Made by a program: the position numbers and the translations under genes. Positions 23,278 to 37,000 of a stretch of 64,000 bases of DNA are shown one piece after another (within the stretch, counting starts at the first letter, position 1; every line of letters starts with the position of its first letter). The stretch is from NCBI GenBank assembly GCA_013396655.1, contig WBMV01006488.1, forward strand, positions 1-64,000, read 5' to 3'. The notes beneath the pieces are model-generated. The model worked only from the letters and a program-made list of their open reading frames with translations. It was not told the origin of the DNA and searched no databases. Origin of the DNA: Campylorhamphus procurvoides. Taxonomy: Eukaryota > Chordata > Aves > Passeriformes > Dendrocolaptidae.

Positions 23278-23445
23278 GTGGAAGTGGTGATAATGGCTGT
23301 GGTTATGGTTGCCTTATGCTTCCAGTGGAGGAATCTGTTCACCATCACTTAACTGCCAAATACTTGGGGAAACCAGTTTTCCCTGGCTGTCAAAGTCACC
23401 CAGGAGGCAGCTGCAGAGTGGCAGAGCCCGACAGGTGCACCGAAG
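23278..23445 (+). CDS. Exon-like open segment, phase 1-1, unassigned
   Basis: I do not recognise a gene here. An acceptor (attattgcAG) and a good donor (GAAG|GTAGGC) bracket 168 bases. One frame is open throughout, entering and leaving in phase 1. It would encode about 55 residues rich in Gly and Cys, with GDNGCGYGCLMLP early and PGCQSHPGGSC and DRCTE late. The Cys-x3-Cys-Leu spacing faintly recalls EGF-like modules of LRP proteins, and a symmetric phase 1-1 exon is typical of extracellular modules. No partner exon was identified and the frame could be chance. A long noncoding RNA exon is an alternative. Confidence 0.15.
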
Positions 23446-25639
23446 GTAGGCATAGCCCTGGAGAACTTAATGGCAAAAGAAATTAAATTTCAGTGATGAG
23501 AATAAATGGAAGCAAATGGGCTCATAATTCTGAAAAGAAAGGTCTGCAAAATGTCTCTGTCCTGATCATGTAGTGAGAGTCTTCTGATGCCAGTGAAGTG
23601 TTCCTCCCTGCCCCTTAGGGCTGGTATTGTGTTGGAAGATTACAGCCAACATTTGTTGCATGTGATGATCCCAAATTATGCAGTATCGTTGTAAGAAAGC
23701 ATCTGAGGTGGTTCATTTAGGGGTTTGATGTGGTTCTTTTATTTCTTGCCCTTTTTTTTTTTTGCTTTATGTTGAGAAAACAGAAAACTGGTCAGGACAT
23801 GTCAGGCTTAGCCATGAGGAAGCAAGATGTTGATTTTAGTGAGTGTTTCTGAAAATTTTTGTCTTAACCTTGGTAATTTACTTACTTGAAGAAAATGGAT
23901 CACACTGTGGGCTAACCACAAGGACACAATGGTAAGTTAATGAAGTCTGTACAGGAGTACAGACACAGTTAATGGGGAGGGGAATAGTTCTGTGTTCCGT
24001 GCACAGCATGGATGATGTGTTGAGTAGGTAAAACCAAAATACTTTGTAAGGCAGGTGTCCTTCCAGGTGAATGGAATGTGCTCATGCAGTTGAAGACTAA
24101 CAGGTAACATGCCTGCAAGGGCTTGAGGGTTGCACAGGCTTGTGCTTCCTGGACTGCAGCAAGGTTCTATAATTCTCATCTTGACCTTAATTTTCTTTGA
24201 ATACCTTTGTTGTGCCACTCAACAAATGTGATCCTGATGTTAGAATAGCTTCTTGTTGTTTGAATGGGAAAACTAAGACTGAAAAAAAGGGATTAGAAAA
24301 AAGCTGAAGCTTCTCTAAAATCCCAAAGGAACTTTCAGGAGCAGGCACAGTTCTGTGGGTTCTTAGGATGAGAGTGCGTCCTCCAAGTAACCCAGGGTGT
24401 AGAAGGGCCCTCACCTAAAGAATCACTGCTAGAGTAGGGGAGAGGTCAGAGCTCTCTGAGGTGGGGAGGCTTGACTGAAAGAAAGAAAAAAAAATGCACA
24501 GCCTGGCTTAACTCATGCGTTGGTCAAAACTAGGTCTCTACAGCTAAATCTACATTTTTCTTCACATTTTTTTTTCTTTCTTGTCTGGCTACTATTAGGC
24601 CTTCAGAAAGGTGAATTGCTTCACCTTTGAATTTTTGGTTTTGTGGTGCAGAAACAGCAAGTCAGTAGCAAAATGATCTGCTCAAGAGCTGCTTCACTTG
24701 ACCTAAGGGAGCAGGACATAGACACCTTCACCCACTAGGATTCCCTGGCTCCTTTCCTGCATGCCCAACAGCAGGTAGCAACTACAGGTTGATCTGGATT
24801 CAAGGAGTGAGGGTGGATAGATAAGACTGGAGCAAAAACTGCTCTGATCAAGAGAGGAAAACAATTTCTAAAGAAATAGTAGTAACACAGAGTGAAGAGG
24901 ACTCTGCAGAGGCATTGCTCTTGGGACTGGGTGGTGGAAGAGCTCAGTGTTCAGCAGAAACAGCTAGACAAAATCAAGGATGGTCAGCTTGGCTCTGCTG
25001 AATAGAGGGCCTTTGGCAGTGGTACAGCTGTGGATCAGGAGCTGGACCTGAGCTGCCTGATGGGGCTGTGGGAGCACACTGCGGGAGAGCCATGAGGGCA
25101 GCCAGTGAGTCCTTGGGGCTGTGTTGGCTGCAGGAAGAGTGGGTGCCATGAGAGGGGGAGGCTCAGTAGGGCTTGAGGGGTGCAGAAGCATGCCTATGGG
25201 AGGGGGAGCTGCAAGGAGCAGGAGGACTGATGGAAAGTGGGGACTTACAGCTCCAGGCTGGGTTAGAACGCTTCGTAGGGCAGCCTGTACCTGGTGCAGC
25301 CAGCAAATACCTACAAGCAGGTGAGTAATGGTGTTCAAGCCCTGTCAGAGAGTAAATGTGGAAGCAAGGGGAAGAAATGTGAGCGAAATTGTCCTGGCTG
25401 AGCAGTGAGTTGCTCAGTGGTGTATGGATGGAGGATGCAGGGGTTTTGAGCAGAGGAGCCTGGATCTGCAACAGCTTCATTGATATTTTTTTTAATAAAA
25501 AATCATAGAACCCATCTCTGCTATGTGAGGTAATTTAGGATTTACCAAATCAGTGTGGACAGATAACGAATAAATAGAAAACCTCAGCAATGAAGAAGCC
25601 TTGTTGATTACCCTTGAAATAGTGGCAATCTTGTCAGGA
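23446..25639. other. Intergenic, nothing assigned
   Basis: Contains a T12 run at 23752-23763 and a purine-rich segment at 25140-25240 with several G runs. A strong splice-donor match (CAG|GTGAGT) lies at 25321, after an open 187-base segment from 25134. No gene is recognised. Confidence 0.35.
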
Positions 25640-26110
25640 CTGCAGGATGACAGGGGATATCTTGTTGTTGGCTTTATTGAGAGGTGAGCTGGTGGAGCTG
25701 TTGTGGGGGAGATGGATGGTGAATGGGTTAAGCCTTTGCCCCACCGGGGGTGCAGTGAGCACTCTGGTGGCAGGAGTGCCTGTGGACCGGGGAAAGGTAT
25801 TTCCTAACACTGCTCACGGCAAGGGAGCCCAGCGGCAGCAGTGTGCTGCCTGCTGTCATCCTCAAGGATCAGTGTATGCAGACGGCGAGGAAAGATACCT
25901 CAGCAGGTGAAATGTTGTAAACAAGAGGATATCCTATACAGCTCAGTGCTGCTGAGGGCACTGGCATCCCGCAGTTCCCCGCTAGGTGTGTGTTAATTAC
26001 CTGGGTCTATCGATTGCACTAGAGCAGGAGGGAGGTTTCTAGCTGCGGTGGTGCCTGCAGACTCCAGAAGAGGGTGCTGGAGATCTTCGCTTTGCTCCTG
26101 GTTCCTGCTC
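25640..26110. other. CpG-enriched patch, no gene
   Basis: About ten CpG sites occur in roughly 470 bases (for example near 25744, 25834, 25884, 25970, 26010, 26046), in a neighbourhood almost devoid of them. It is below usual CpG-island density. It could be a regulatory patch, a noncoding RNA promoter or part of an old LTR; none of these can be shown. Confidence 0.35.
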
Positions 26111-29100
26111 TGCTGTGCTCTGTTCTGCTCTCAGATTTCATGCAATTAATCTGGTTTTGTTTTTCTGAACTAGTGTATCTACGTCTTCTAGGTTTTTCTA
26201 ATACTTTAATACCAACACCTAAATCCGATACAATTGCTCTGTTCCTAGCTTAGCACTGCTCTGCTTTAGAACAATTTATGCCTGTACTTTGGCATAAAGT
26301 CCTGAAATGGCTGGCTGCTGCTGGTTGGAGTTTGGCTAGAGAAGTTCTTAAGCACAATAGCCTGCATGTATAGATCCACTGTAAACTGAGGAGGAAAAGA
26401 GAGTTGTGACATATTTTTAGCTACACAAACTCTGTGCATACAAGAACATTTGTTTAAAGGAAAGATGAGAGCAAAATCAGTTGCCTTCTCTGTTTTGCTG
26501 TGATTCTCCCCTGGAGTAGAATCCATATTTGAGGTTTGCTGGTTGTACTCACATGCTGCAGTGATGCTGTCTGAAACTTTGAAGTTAGGTTTGGGGGAGA
26601 CTCATGTTTTTCATTCAAAACTTGGCTTCTTTTTAGATGTCTGCTTAGCCGTGTTCAGTGTTCACAAATAGGACAATATGCTCAAAAAAAAAAAAAAGAG
26701 CAGTTAAAATGGACAACAGAAAAAGGCTTATTCTGATTGTATTCATCACAAAAAGCTGACACCAGAGGACAGAAGAGATATGGTTTAAACATGCTCTTTT
26801 GTATTTTCAGACAGATTGCTTCTCTTCAGAGTTAGGATGAGATAGCTTTCTATAGTCTGCAACTTGCAGCTCACTTGAAGGAGTTTTCTTTTCCACTGGA
26901 TTTTTATAAGAAGTTTTAAACTCTGTCTTAACCCACAGTTCTGGTGCTGATACATGCTTGCTAGAAATGAGCCATGACCACTTATAATGAGTTTTAATGG
27001 CTTTTGAACAAAAATCTTGAAATCTGAGTTCCTAGCATTAAGAACCTTGATTTGGACATGTAATTGCCTTATTTTTCAAAGATTGAGAATGACTCCATTC
27101 CTATTCACCAGTGGGAGTAACAGCTACTGTGGTTGAAAACAAGACTTGGTAACTTGATTTTAGACTTCTAATTAAAAGCAACTTTGTTTTAACTATCCAG
27201 ACCTAAGGGAGTTAGGGGAATAACATGTTTTGACATGCCAGCCTGTCTCTAGGCTGTGAGGTGGTACTGCCTCTTGCTCAGGGAGATGGACAGCACTCTT
27301 CCCTAGTTTCTTCTGTACTCACAATGTTTGGGAAACAGATGTAGCTGTTTGTGTCCTTAGTTAAATGCCTTCTAGTTTCTTGATCACATTTGATTGTACT
27401 TGTGAACATATCATCCTGCTGTAAGGAATAGTGTGGGACTAGAAAGCTGCTTGAGGATTTTTATAAATAAAAATCAAGGGCTACCTATGCAATGGAGGTC
27501 ATGCACTTAACACAGTACAAAGCTCCTTTATGGTAGAACTTTAGGAATTCATGGAGGTCCAAGTGGAATAAAGCTGCCCACTATTGTCTCCAGCTCCTTG
27601 GAATGGGCATCCACCCAAGACAAGTAAATCCACAGGTCTTGTTCTTGTCAATTCTGTAGTGGAGAAATTATTTGCCCCACTTACCCACACAAGAGTTTTT
27701 ACTAGGTTTCTCATGCAGGCCTCTACTTTGTTCACCATTTAAATCAGGGCCCAAGTACCCCAAAACACACTTCCAAAGAGTAATTTAAAAGAAATCTCTG
27801 CCCTCATCTCTTTCCACACTTTCAATTGCTTTTTTTTGCTCTTTAAGAAGATTTTCAGTATTTCAGTTCTCCGCTCAGCAGCAGTATCCTGCAGTGTCTC
27901 AAATCCGAGTATTCCTCCTGATTATGCCAGAGGCATAGCAGATTACATCTTTCACACGTTGATGATTACAGTGATGGTGCACAAGTTGGGGCGTGCACGG
28001 TGCATCATGCTGCTGAAAGCAGATGGCATCGCTGTGCGGCAGTGCTTGAGGCAGGGCTGTGCAGCAGAGGGAACGTAAGAGCTCCAGACCTATAAAAATT
28101 ATTTTCATTGCCTATAAGACAGGCCCAAATCATTACTTTTTATAGAAGAGAGCATTTTGTAGTCTATCTTGCTCTTCTGGTAAAGGCAGAATACATAAAG
28201 CAGACCAAAATGTGAAGGATCAGGCTGCCAGCACAGCCAGTGCTTGAAAAAAAACCCACTTGGCTGTACCATGGATGAACAACAGAGCAAGGTGAAATGT
28301 AGGAGAGCTAACTAACCATCTCAGGAATGTCACTGCATGATGTGACGTAAGCGTGCAGTAGCCTTTGGAGGTGAGAGTTTTAAATAGGAAATGTACTTTT
28401 CTTCAGCTGAAGTATTGAAGCTTTTTCTTGTTAAACCTTTTATAACTTTGTTTGGGAGATGACGTTGCAAAAACATATTGAAGTCTGTTAAAAAATATAT
28501 ATATATATATGGTGAGTCTGCTGATTCTTTTTTACTTATCCCACAGTCAGCTCTTTAAAACCAATGCATATGTGTGTGTATATGTGCATATACATGCAAT
28601 GTTTTACTTTGTATAAGGACTCTGAGAACAGATCGTGTTTCGGTCTTTGGTTTCTTTTTGAGACCTATCACTTTCTGTGGAATGTTTCATTTTTAACTGC
28701 CTTCTCTGTTAAAGGACACACTGCTTTGAAGCCTGTGTAGTACCCTGTAGTACCTACAACCACCCTGTTGTAGTCTCTACGGCCCAGGTATCCAAAGCTA
28801 CTTAGGTGGGTGCAGCGAGCAGAGATGGAGCTTTTGCTGAATGTCCTCATGTTGTGTCAAACCAAGCAGGTTCAGAGGAACAGCCAGCTGCAACTTTGTG
28901 TAAGCAAAGTATGCTCTTCTCCCTCCAGGCTGGGACTACCTCCCTAGAGTAATAAGTTACTGTCTGTGTTTGTTACTGATTAAAATCCTGCCTCAGTGAA
29001 GCAAAATATGAACTCTCTGCTAAAGCCTGAGTGCTCACAGGATATTTTCAAGTGTGGTAGGTATGAAATGAGTAAGTCTAAATGAGGATCTGGAAGAGCA

Positions 29101-30379
29101 GATTGCGTGTAACTAAGCTGTCTCCTTCCTCACCTACCTGTTCAATAACCTGCAGGTGGCATCTGTGCAGGCATAATACCTCCAGATCTCCCTAACAGCA
29201 TCTCTTCAGTGCATACTTCTCGTGTTAGCCACTTGTTTTTCAGTATATACTAAACCACATGGTCACTTTTAAATATGTTGAGCAATTCTCTTCAAAGTGG
29301 AGAGGCTGGTCTGTCCCTCTGGCATGCTTTCCTGACATGTGAGGGGCATTGCAGGGCATGAAGCTGTTGCTGGGGTCACCTCTGTGGTCACTGCTGCCAG
29401 TGCACCTACAGAGCACAGGACACATAGTTCCCCTTTTCAGGACTTTTCAAGAAAGCCAGTTCTTTTTTTTCCTGAAGTATGTGATTTATATTTATGTTTG
29501 AGCAGTGAATTGGCTTAGTGTGCAGGGAAATCATAGGCAACCTTTCCAAAGGTTGTTTACCATATGTCTAAAAACCACAGTGTGTAATTGAGAAACAGAG
29601 GGGTCATCTCACAGTGTTTGTACATACAGACTAATATATTCTGGGGTTAAAGCGAACACTTAGTCCAATGAACTCATCATGTTTGTTTGTTGTTTTCATA
29701 GACCTTACAACGTGCTTGGGTTTTTATTTGGGAAACAAAAACAGCAATCAGCAGCTCTTGGCTTTCATGTATCAGATCTTTCCTAAATGGAATGCAAATA
29801 CACTTTTGTAAAATTGTGTTGACATTATTTATTACATTCTTGCCTAGCCATGAATAAAATAAATTGGTAGGGACAAAGTAATTTTTTTTTTAACCAATAT
29901 TGCTGTAACTTGTTACCTGCAGGTCTTAAAGCAGGTTTCATCTCTGTTTAATGAGCAATGCAAGTAATTCACTTTACATATTATTGAGTTTGAGCACTTT
30001 CATTTTCATATTGATTTAAGCCATTTTCACTTTTCTTTCTGGATCTCTGTAGTATTCCTACTCTCAGGTTATATAAACAGCAAAGCTCCTATGTATCTGA
30101 ATAATATTTGATTTGCAGCCATGCATGGACAGCTTGATTAAACCATTTTTTCTTTTCTACTGAAGTTCAAAATTTTCTTGGACCTAAGGCCATCTGGTAA
30201 TGTTCATCTAAGTATGCTGATTTGTATTTTATGGGTTTTAAAATCTTATTTTATTCTGGTTCTACAATCTTCAACAAAAGCACTGGGTGAAGTGGGCACA
30301 TAATTTTTATGAATTTTATATAGGGCTCACCTGGAGTTACACAGCTTTCTTAAGCAGAAACTGAGAGATCTTAAGGTTT
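26111..30379. other. Intergenic unique sequence with simple repeats
   Basis: No genes or interspersed repeats are recognised. An A14 run lies at 26684-26697, (AT)8 at 28495-28510, and a TG/TA-rich tract at 28571-28597. Confidence 0.45.
28495..28510. repeat. (AT)8 microsatellite
   Basis: Sixteen bases of alternating A and T. A TG/TA-rich tract follows about 60 bases later (28571-28597). Confidence 0.9.
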
Positions 30380-30516
30380 CACTGAATCACAGAAAGTTGG
30401 AGGCTTGCACGGGCTGATGGAAGTCATCTTGCCCAACCTCCTTGCTCAAAAATGGCTGTCTGGAGCTGATTGCCCAGGGTCATGTCCACAAGGCTTTTGA
30501 ATATCTCCAAGGATGG
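30380..30516 (-). mobile_element. CR1 3'-end fragment
   Basis: Reverse CR1 3' segment: ACTGAATCACAGAAAGTTGG at the end, then CCCAACCTCCTTGCTCAAA, TTGCCCAGGGTCATGTCCA and TTTTGAATATCTCCAAGGAT. It is truncated after about 135 bases. Confidence 0.85.
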
Positions 30517-30540
30517 ACTGTGGGTTCAAATTCATCAAGA

Positions 30541-31026
30541 TTACTCTTGGTTGTAGAGGTAATGTGACCCTGGGCTGCTTGCAGTTCTCACCTTCTGCTG
30601 GGAGTCATCTCCAGGGTCATGCCATCTGCGCTCCCCACTCTGCTGCTGCTGGCTGCTTTGGGCTGTGCCATTGTGGCCAGCAGCAGGAAATTTGAGAGGC
30701 TGTGATGGGGCCAGGCTGCTGTATGGCCCCAGGGGCTCTGCAGCACTGTGCCATGCCACTGGTGTACAGCCAGTGTAACCTTTGCCAAAATGGTGTGCCT
30801 TGGCACTGAGTTCTGCTCTGCAGAGCTGCTGAGGGGAGGTGATGTTCAGAGCTGCCAGGCCATCATGCTGCTTGGAGATTTTCACTGTTATTACTGCTAT
30901 AGGGAGAGCATGAAAACATTTGTGTAGCCCAAATACAGAAGCCTGCAAAGCCACCCTGGACATTGCAGGCTGTTGGTTGTGGCTACTGCTGTGCCAGAAC
31001 CACAGCAGTGCTGGGAAACGGTTCAT
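30541..31026 (-). CDS. 161-codon open frame, unassigned, probably non-coding
   Basis: An ATG-started frame on the minus strand (ATG at 31024-31026) runs 161 codons in a G+C-richer patch directly beyond the CR1 fragment. The translation (MNRFPALLWFWHSSSHNQQP at the start) shows no family I recognise, no convincing signal peptide, and a Gln/Ser-rich stretch (SSQQQQSGERR). A G at -3 gives a tolerable start context. Length alone is weak evidence in such composition. Confidence 0.1.
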   Translation of the reverse strand: MNRFPALLWFWHSSSHNQQPAMSRVALQASVFGLHKCFHALPIAVITVKISKQHDGLAALNITSPQQLCRAELSAKAHHFGKGYTGCTPVAWHSAAEPLGPYSSLAPSQPLKFPAAGHNGTAQSSQQQQSGERRWHDPGDDSQQKVRTASSPGSHYLYNQE

Positions 31027-34000
31027 TGCCGGTGCAATGTTATACAGTCATGGCCACCCTGCTAAGCCTTTGGTGATCACTAAGTGTTGAATAACTAGTG
31101 ACAGCAGAGTGCTGCCTGTGTTCACTATATCTGTAGGTACTCTGTGCTTATCACTAGTAAAAAGGTCACACAAAACAAGGGAAAAAACTGGAAGTGAATA
31201 GGAAGGCAGAGGAACAGGCTTTGTGCACTATTTGTAGGATGAGTTTTAGAGTCTGAATACTTGCCATTTGACTACCTCAGAGGTGGTCCTTTTGCAAAGG
31301 GAACTGCTCTCCAGAGTCAAGATATTCAATAGTACTATGTTGTCAGAAGTGTGAGAATAATCCTTAGGGGCGGGGGGAGAAGGAGGAGAAGTAGTCCTTG
31401 GGAAGAACTGTATAATGCATGACCAGCAAAGAGGTACCAGCTGCCAATATGATCACATGGAGATTGTGGAGAAAAAGGTGGTGGTTTCTTAGATTCCTCC
31501 AGGTTCTTGAAAGTTCAACTGCGAACACAGGAATGTTTTTCCCAAGACAAATGAGCAAGTGGATATTTAGGAAAACAACTCTAAACAAAAAACCTCTTAG
31601 AGCCTGGGAAAAAAACTTATGAGTGTTTGGAATCTGCAGCAGGTTAAAAGCTTGTGTGTTAGTGGTAATGTCTAAAGATCTGGTAATGTCAAACAATGTT
31701 CAGAGAGGGTTGGGGATGGGAGCAGGGAAGACCTATTGCTTGCAGCTGTTTAGTCAAGGCATAATGTGCTGGAATTAAGAACATGAAGAATCTTGTGTGC
31801 AAGATGTGCCACTTGCTTGAAAGCGATACCAGTGTCTCACCCCAAAATAGTGAATATTATACAAATGAAAGAAGTACATATGTAACTGGGAAGACAAACA
31901 TGTTAGCTCTGCATTTCTGCTGCGTTAGGAAGAAAATGAGTCTTCCTGACATTGCTACATGAGTTTTTCCCATTTTCCATAGAATACCCCATCAAAACAG
32001 CCAGCTCTAGGGTATGTGTCACCATCAAAGTGATGTTGTAGGTACTTCCCACCAACTACACACAGGCATTGGGAAACTGAAGTCAAAACTCATGTTTGTG
32101 CTGGAGTTGGTGGTTGAACTGGTGAAAAAGACCTCTCTGTTAGCTCCTGGACCTCTCTGTGTGTGGGACTCCCTCCTTGCTGTGGGTTTGTGGTACCATC
32201 AGCTGATGATGGGGAACATTGCCAGGTGAATTGACAGGTGTACTCCTGTGTACTTATTATTCCTGTTGTTCCTGTTTCAGTGGCCTTTGTCTTGCTTAGG
32301 GTAATGAGGTGTTTTAGTTGCCTTTCTTCTGGTTTCTAGTGTAACTGCGGCCAGGTGTCCTGTGATAATTCAGTTGCACAGCCCTGATGTTTAAAACTTA
32401 TAAACCTCTCCTTTCACAGTGCAGGTGAAATTATGATTAAATCTTTCTGCTTGTTAAAATGTATTTATAAAACTATTTTAACATTTTTCTGGGCAGTCCT
32501 TGGTATAATATTAGCAGTCGTACAGTGTTACTTTTCATATCACTGTAAGATGCCTCTTTTATAAAGCTGTGGAATGAAATGGAAAACAGTCAGCAGGTTA
32601 TTTCCACAGCCATGCCTATGTCCCTCCCTCCTGTGGTGCACAATTTAGAAACAGGTCAGAATTTCCTGAAACACTTTAGTTTTTTAATATCTTTGCAATA
32701 TGGACAGACTCTCACAGAACTATTTATAGTAATTAGGCCAGCTAGAACTGGAGAGATCTGAGGTTTTATGGGTTAAGGTACTGCAGAGATGGAAAACAAA
32801 CAGGTGGCAATTCTTCTAATAGGCATGTGCTTGATTCTCTGAGCACTGTGCAGGGGAACCAGTGCCCTGCTCTCTCTTAGCTCCTTTCCATCACAGTCAA
32901 TCAGAGGTGCATGCAAACTAATGAACTCTTTTTCAAACAAGTCCTTAATCGAGAGCTGGTGCTGTAATAATTATATCCTAGTTCCTTGAGGGTTTGTTGA
33001 AGTAGTTACTGATTTAAGGACATCTTTGGCTTGAAAGTGTATATGTGAGGGAGTATTTGGAAAGCAGTAAGTAGCTCTAACCTTCTCAGAGGCCATGTTT
33101 ATTTGATTGTAACATAAATCATGCAGCATTTTAAGGTCAGGCTCTTCTGACAGCTGGGGAAGGTTGTTTCTTGTGTGCATTCTGGTACAGGTGAGCTAGG
33201 ATTATCTGAAGAGCATACACCTTGGGAGCATTTGCTATATTTTAGAGCTGGCGTCAAGTTCTAAATCAATAGCTTATTTCAGAGCTTGTGCATGGATTTC
33301 ATGAAGTGTGTTCCTGCAGAGGCTGTGGACAAGCACTGCCTGCATGTGTGGTACCCTCACATTGAGGTATTACCATAAGATGTTACATAATGCATGTGAA
33401 AGGTACAGCTCAGTGACTGAGGTGGAAGATGAGATTTCAGACAAATGCTAATCATGAAGACATCACAGCTCATCATAAAATGATTAGCTCCTACTGTGCT
33501 GAATATCATTTTTGATATCTGGATGCTGAAGTTAAATGGCTGATCCTGAAGGCCATGTGCTTTGTAATAGAAGGGTAAGTGCTTTAGATTATGTGCTTAT
33601 TGTAGTTATTTACCCAAACAATAACAGAGCTTCCTCAACCCCCATTTAACAGAGGACATTAATGCTCAGGGTGATTTATGTTCCTTCACTTTACAAGTCC
33701 AGCAATGCAGGTTTTAAATATCTGTGGGAGATGACATACTGCCAGTGCCCACCAGAAGGTACAGTTTGCAGGCAGATTACATTTGATGTACTTGGAGACA
33801 ATCAACTCTCTTTTGAAACATGGGCAGTTTTTTCCATGCCTTAAACTAAAGAAGTTCCATCTACGTCAAACTCTTGATTTCCGGGAAAGATGAAGACCGT
33901 TCAACAGGATTATATCAACATCAGATTTTTTTTTTTTTTCTAACCTAAACACTATCTGGCTAAATGCAAAAGCTCTAGCAGAAACTGCTGACCTCTTGCA

Positions 34001-37000
34001 TGATTACAGACTCTGCCTGCTGAAGAACTGTAAATGAATCATCTTGCAGTGAAATGTAAACAGGATACTGCGCTTCCATTGCTGCTTTGTTTACCAACAT
34101 GTGCTCATTGCACTGCAAGGGTATCAAATTAGATGACAACAGTTTGTAGCAATATGAGGATCTAGAGTTAGAGCTGTGGGAGTGGGTATTGTTCCCCTTC
34201 CCTACCCCCTAATTCCAAACACAGACTGAAGGAGCGGAGTTCTCATTCTCTTCTACCAGGTCTGAATAGTCCTGTTTTGAGACTGGGTAGCATGAAATTA
34301 GTGGTGACGTCTGAAGTGAAAGGCGTACATGATTTGGGACTCACTTCTTTTTGTTTGGGTTTCACCTGGGACCAGAAAACCCAACCAAGTCTTACATCAA
34401 AATGAGAGTTGTTGCCTCTCCTTTCTCCTGCCACGTTTCTTGCCCATAGGAAAATGAAGCAGCGAGTTGCCAAAGTAAGTTCTAGAAGTTCAAAGAAAAT
34501 GAAACACAGCAATGTAACCCTGCTGGTTTCGTTCACATCCATGCATGTTGGCTGTGTTTCCATTTGTTTCCCTATGCTTCTTTGCCTTTCTGTTCAGTAT
34601 GGTGGAAGACATGGAAATCCAGCTTTGCTTTCTGTCTTCTGTAACAGCAACACGGAAAAAAATTGATGCTGAATTGGAGCAAACCAAGCAACAGTTTACC
34701 TAAAATGGTTCAAGAAGGCCTCGAGAAAATTAGTGGAAATAGACTGAATACATAAACTCTGATTCAGGAACTCCTGTAGGTGCAATATCCACAGAAATTA
34801 TCGCTATGGTGACCATTCTTCTTGCACTCACACTTCTGTACCTGCCTTGTGGGTGGGCAGGGTACTCAACTGGACCTAGTCCAGACATGACATTGTTCTT
34901 ATTGGTAGATTTGGTGAGTTTTGAATTAATAAAAACAACTTCAGTTTTCCGTGCTTAGTCGAATTTATGGAATTTTTGAAATCTACCATATTTGTGATTA
35001 GCATTACTGGGATTTAGATGGAGGCACTGATTTTTATGCTCTGGACATCCTCCCACTATGTCAAGGTCTGCAGTTCTTAAAACAGTTTGCTTGGTATGAA
35101 AGCCAGCATCAATACATAGAAAAATGGTAGCACAATATGAAGGCAAATAAAGAGGAGAGAGACCAATGAAGTCTATGGATGAAAATTATTTGGAAATGCT
35201 TTAGGGAGTACAGCCTAAAAGGGTGCAAGGATATATAAGTGTCTGTAAAAACTGAATTCTCAAATTCAGCTGTTTTATCTCCTGGCAGTCTGTGTGCCTT
35301 TTGCTCCCTGTTTACTCCCTTTTGTACAGCCTTGTCTTATATGACATCTGTTTTCATAAGGGGAGATGATTGAAAGGAGATTGAAAAACAGTTGTGGGTC
35401 CCAACCCACAGGAGGACCAAAGAGTTCAAAAACGATTAGTGATCTTCCTAAATCAAAATAGGTCATGTTTGGCTTGTATTTTTAAAATTCATATTGGATA
35501 ATTCTGGAGATTGTGCTTTAAGATGTTTGAGTTTGTTTCTTGTCCAGCTAGTTTCCTCCTTTAAAGAAAGTTAGCTACAAAGGATAGTGACTCTAATTTC
35601 CAGCTCAAGTACAGAATTGAAAGCGATGGCAGGAACTGGACAGGAGTCTGAAATGAGTCTGAACTATAGTGTTAGGTCACCTCATGTGAGCGAGCAACAT
35701 GTGCTGATGAATCCTTCTCTAGTCCTGCCTTGTTGGATGTCTGTTTAATTATGAACTTGAGTTTGGTTGTCACAGCAGGCACACTAAAAACTCTCTGGTC
35801 TCTAAAGGTGTCACATGGTGGATATAAACAGCCAAAAGTCCTGGTTGTAGAGTTGTCACTTGCTCAGTTTACAGACACTTAGAAACTGGAGCATAGAAAT
35901 GGTTGTCTTCTTCACTAAATTTATAAAAATTATCAAAACTCCACAGGAAACCTCAGGTTATTTTTTCCCCCCGCTCTGTCATCCTTTCTGGGAAGGCAGA
36001 AATAGGAGAGCTCTCTTTATTTCAGTTTTCTTTTTGGGTTGGTGAATTCTAGGAAACACATTGAGTTCTTTGTAACATATGATCTATGCTGAGACGTGTT
36101 TACTATGTGCAGGATGACAGAAATGAGTCTGAAGAGTTTACACTCAAACTATGTCTTCTTTTTCCACATTATTTTTCTAAGTTTGTCTGTTTCAAGTGAA
36201 CAGGTGTACGCTGTAGATTCCTGCTAGCAACAGATTCTCTTGCCATTCATGAGAAGGAAAATAATGTTCCAAAAAAGGTTCTTTATGTGACTTACAATGT
36301 TCAGTTGCAAAGTATACTTGTACTATGAAGGGCTAAGGTCAAGTCTCATATGCCTACAAAGGATAATTTTCAAGTTTTGGATTTGAAATATTTAATGATT
36401 TGCCATGGGATCCTTCTCAAAGACTGACCAGTGAGTCCTAATTTCTGTAAAATTTGAGCTGGGAAAGGAAAGTTACAGACCTTATGCAACTGCAAAGATA
36501 AATTCAGTTGAAGTTACAAAAGGAGCTTGTTTATGTTATGTTGATTTGAGAATTCATAGTGTAATTTTTGCCCAATGTGCACATTCAATGCTAGTATGTG
36601 CCCCGGTGATTCCTGTTGCTTATATTTCAGGCCTTTTATACCAGAAAACAGGAAAATAGCACTGATTTAAGTAGTATGTCATAAAGAGCCATAAGATTTT
36701 TCAGTCTGGCACTGGTAACATGCCCCCAGCAGGTACCTTCAAAAACTTACTGTCCATTTAGTTTTGCCTCTTCATTTTTTTTTTTGCAAAAATGATAGTT
36801 TGCTGAGAGGCATCAAGCACTTCACCTATTGCTATAGGCCTCTGCTTTGTGGTAGCAGTTGTTGTGAAGTTACCTGTGTTAAATACTGCTCAGGAAAATC
36901 CTAGCTTTGTGCTGGTCCCTTTGCCTGAGAACTTCTGGTGCTCAGTGATTAGGCATCCTCCTGATTCATCCAGACATTGCTGTTAGGAAGACAGTCCCTT

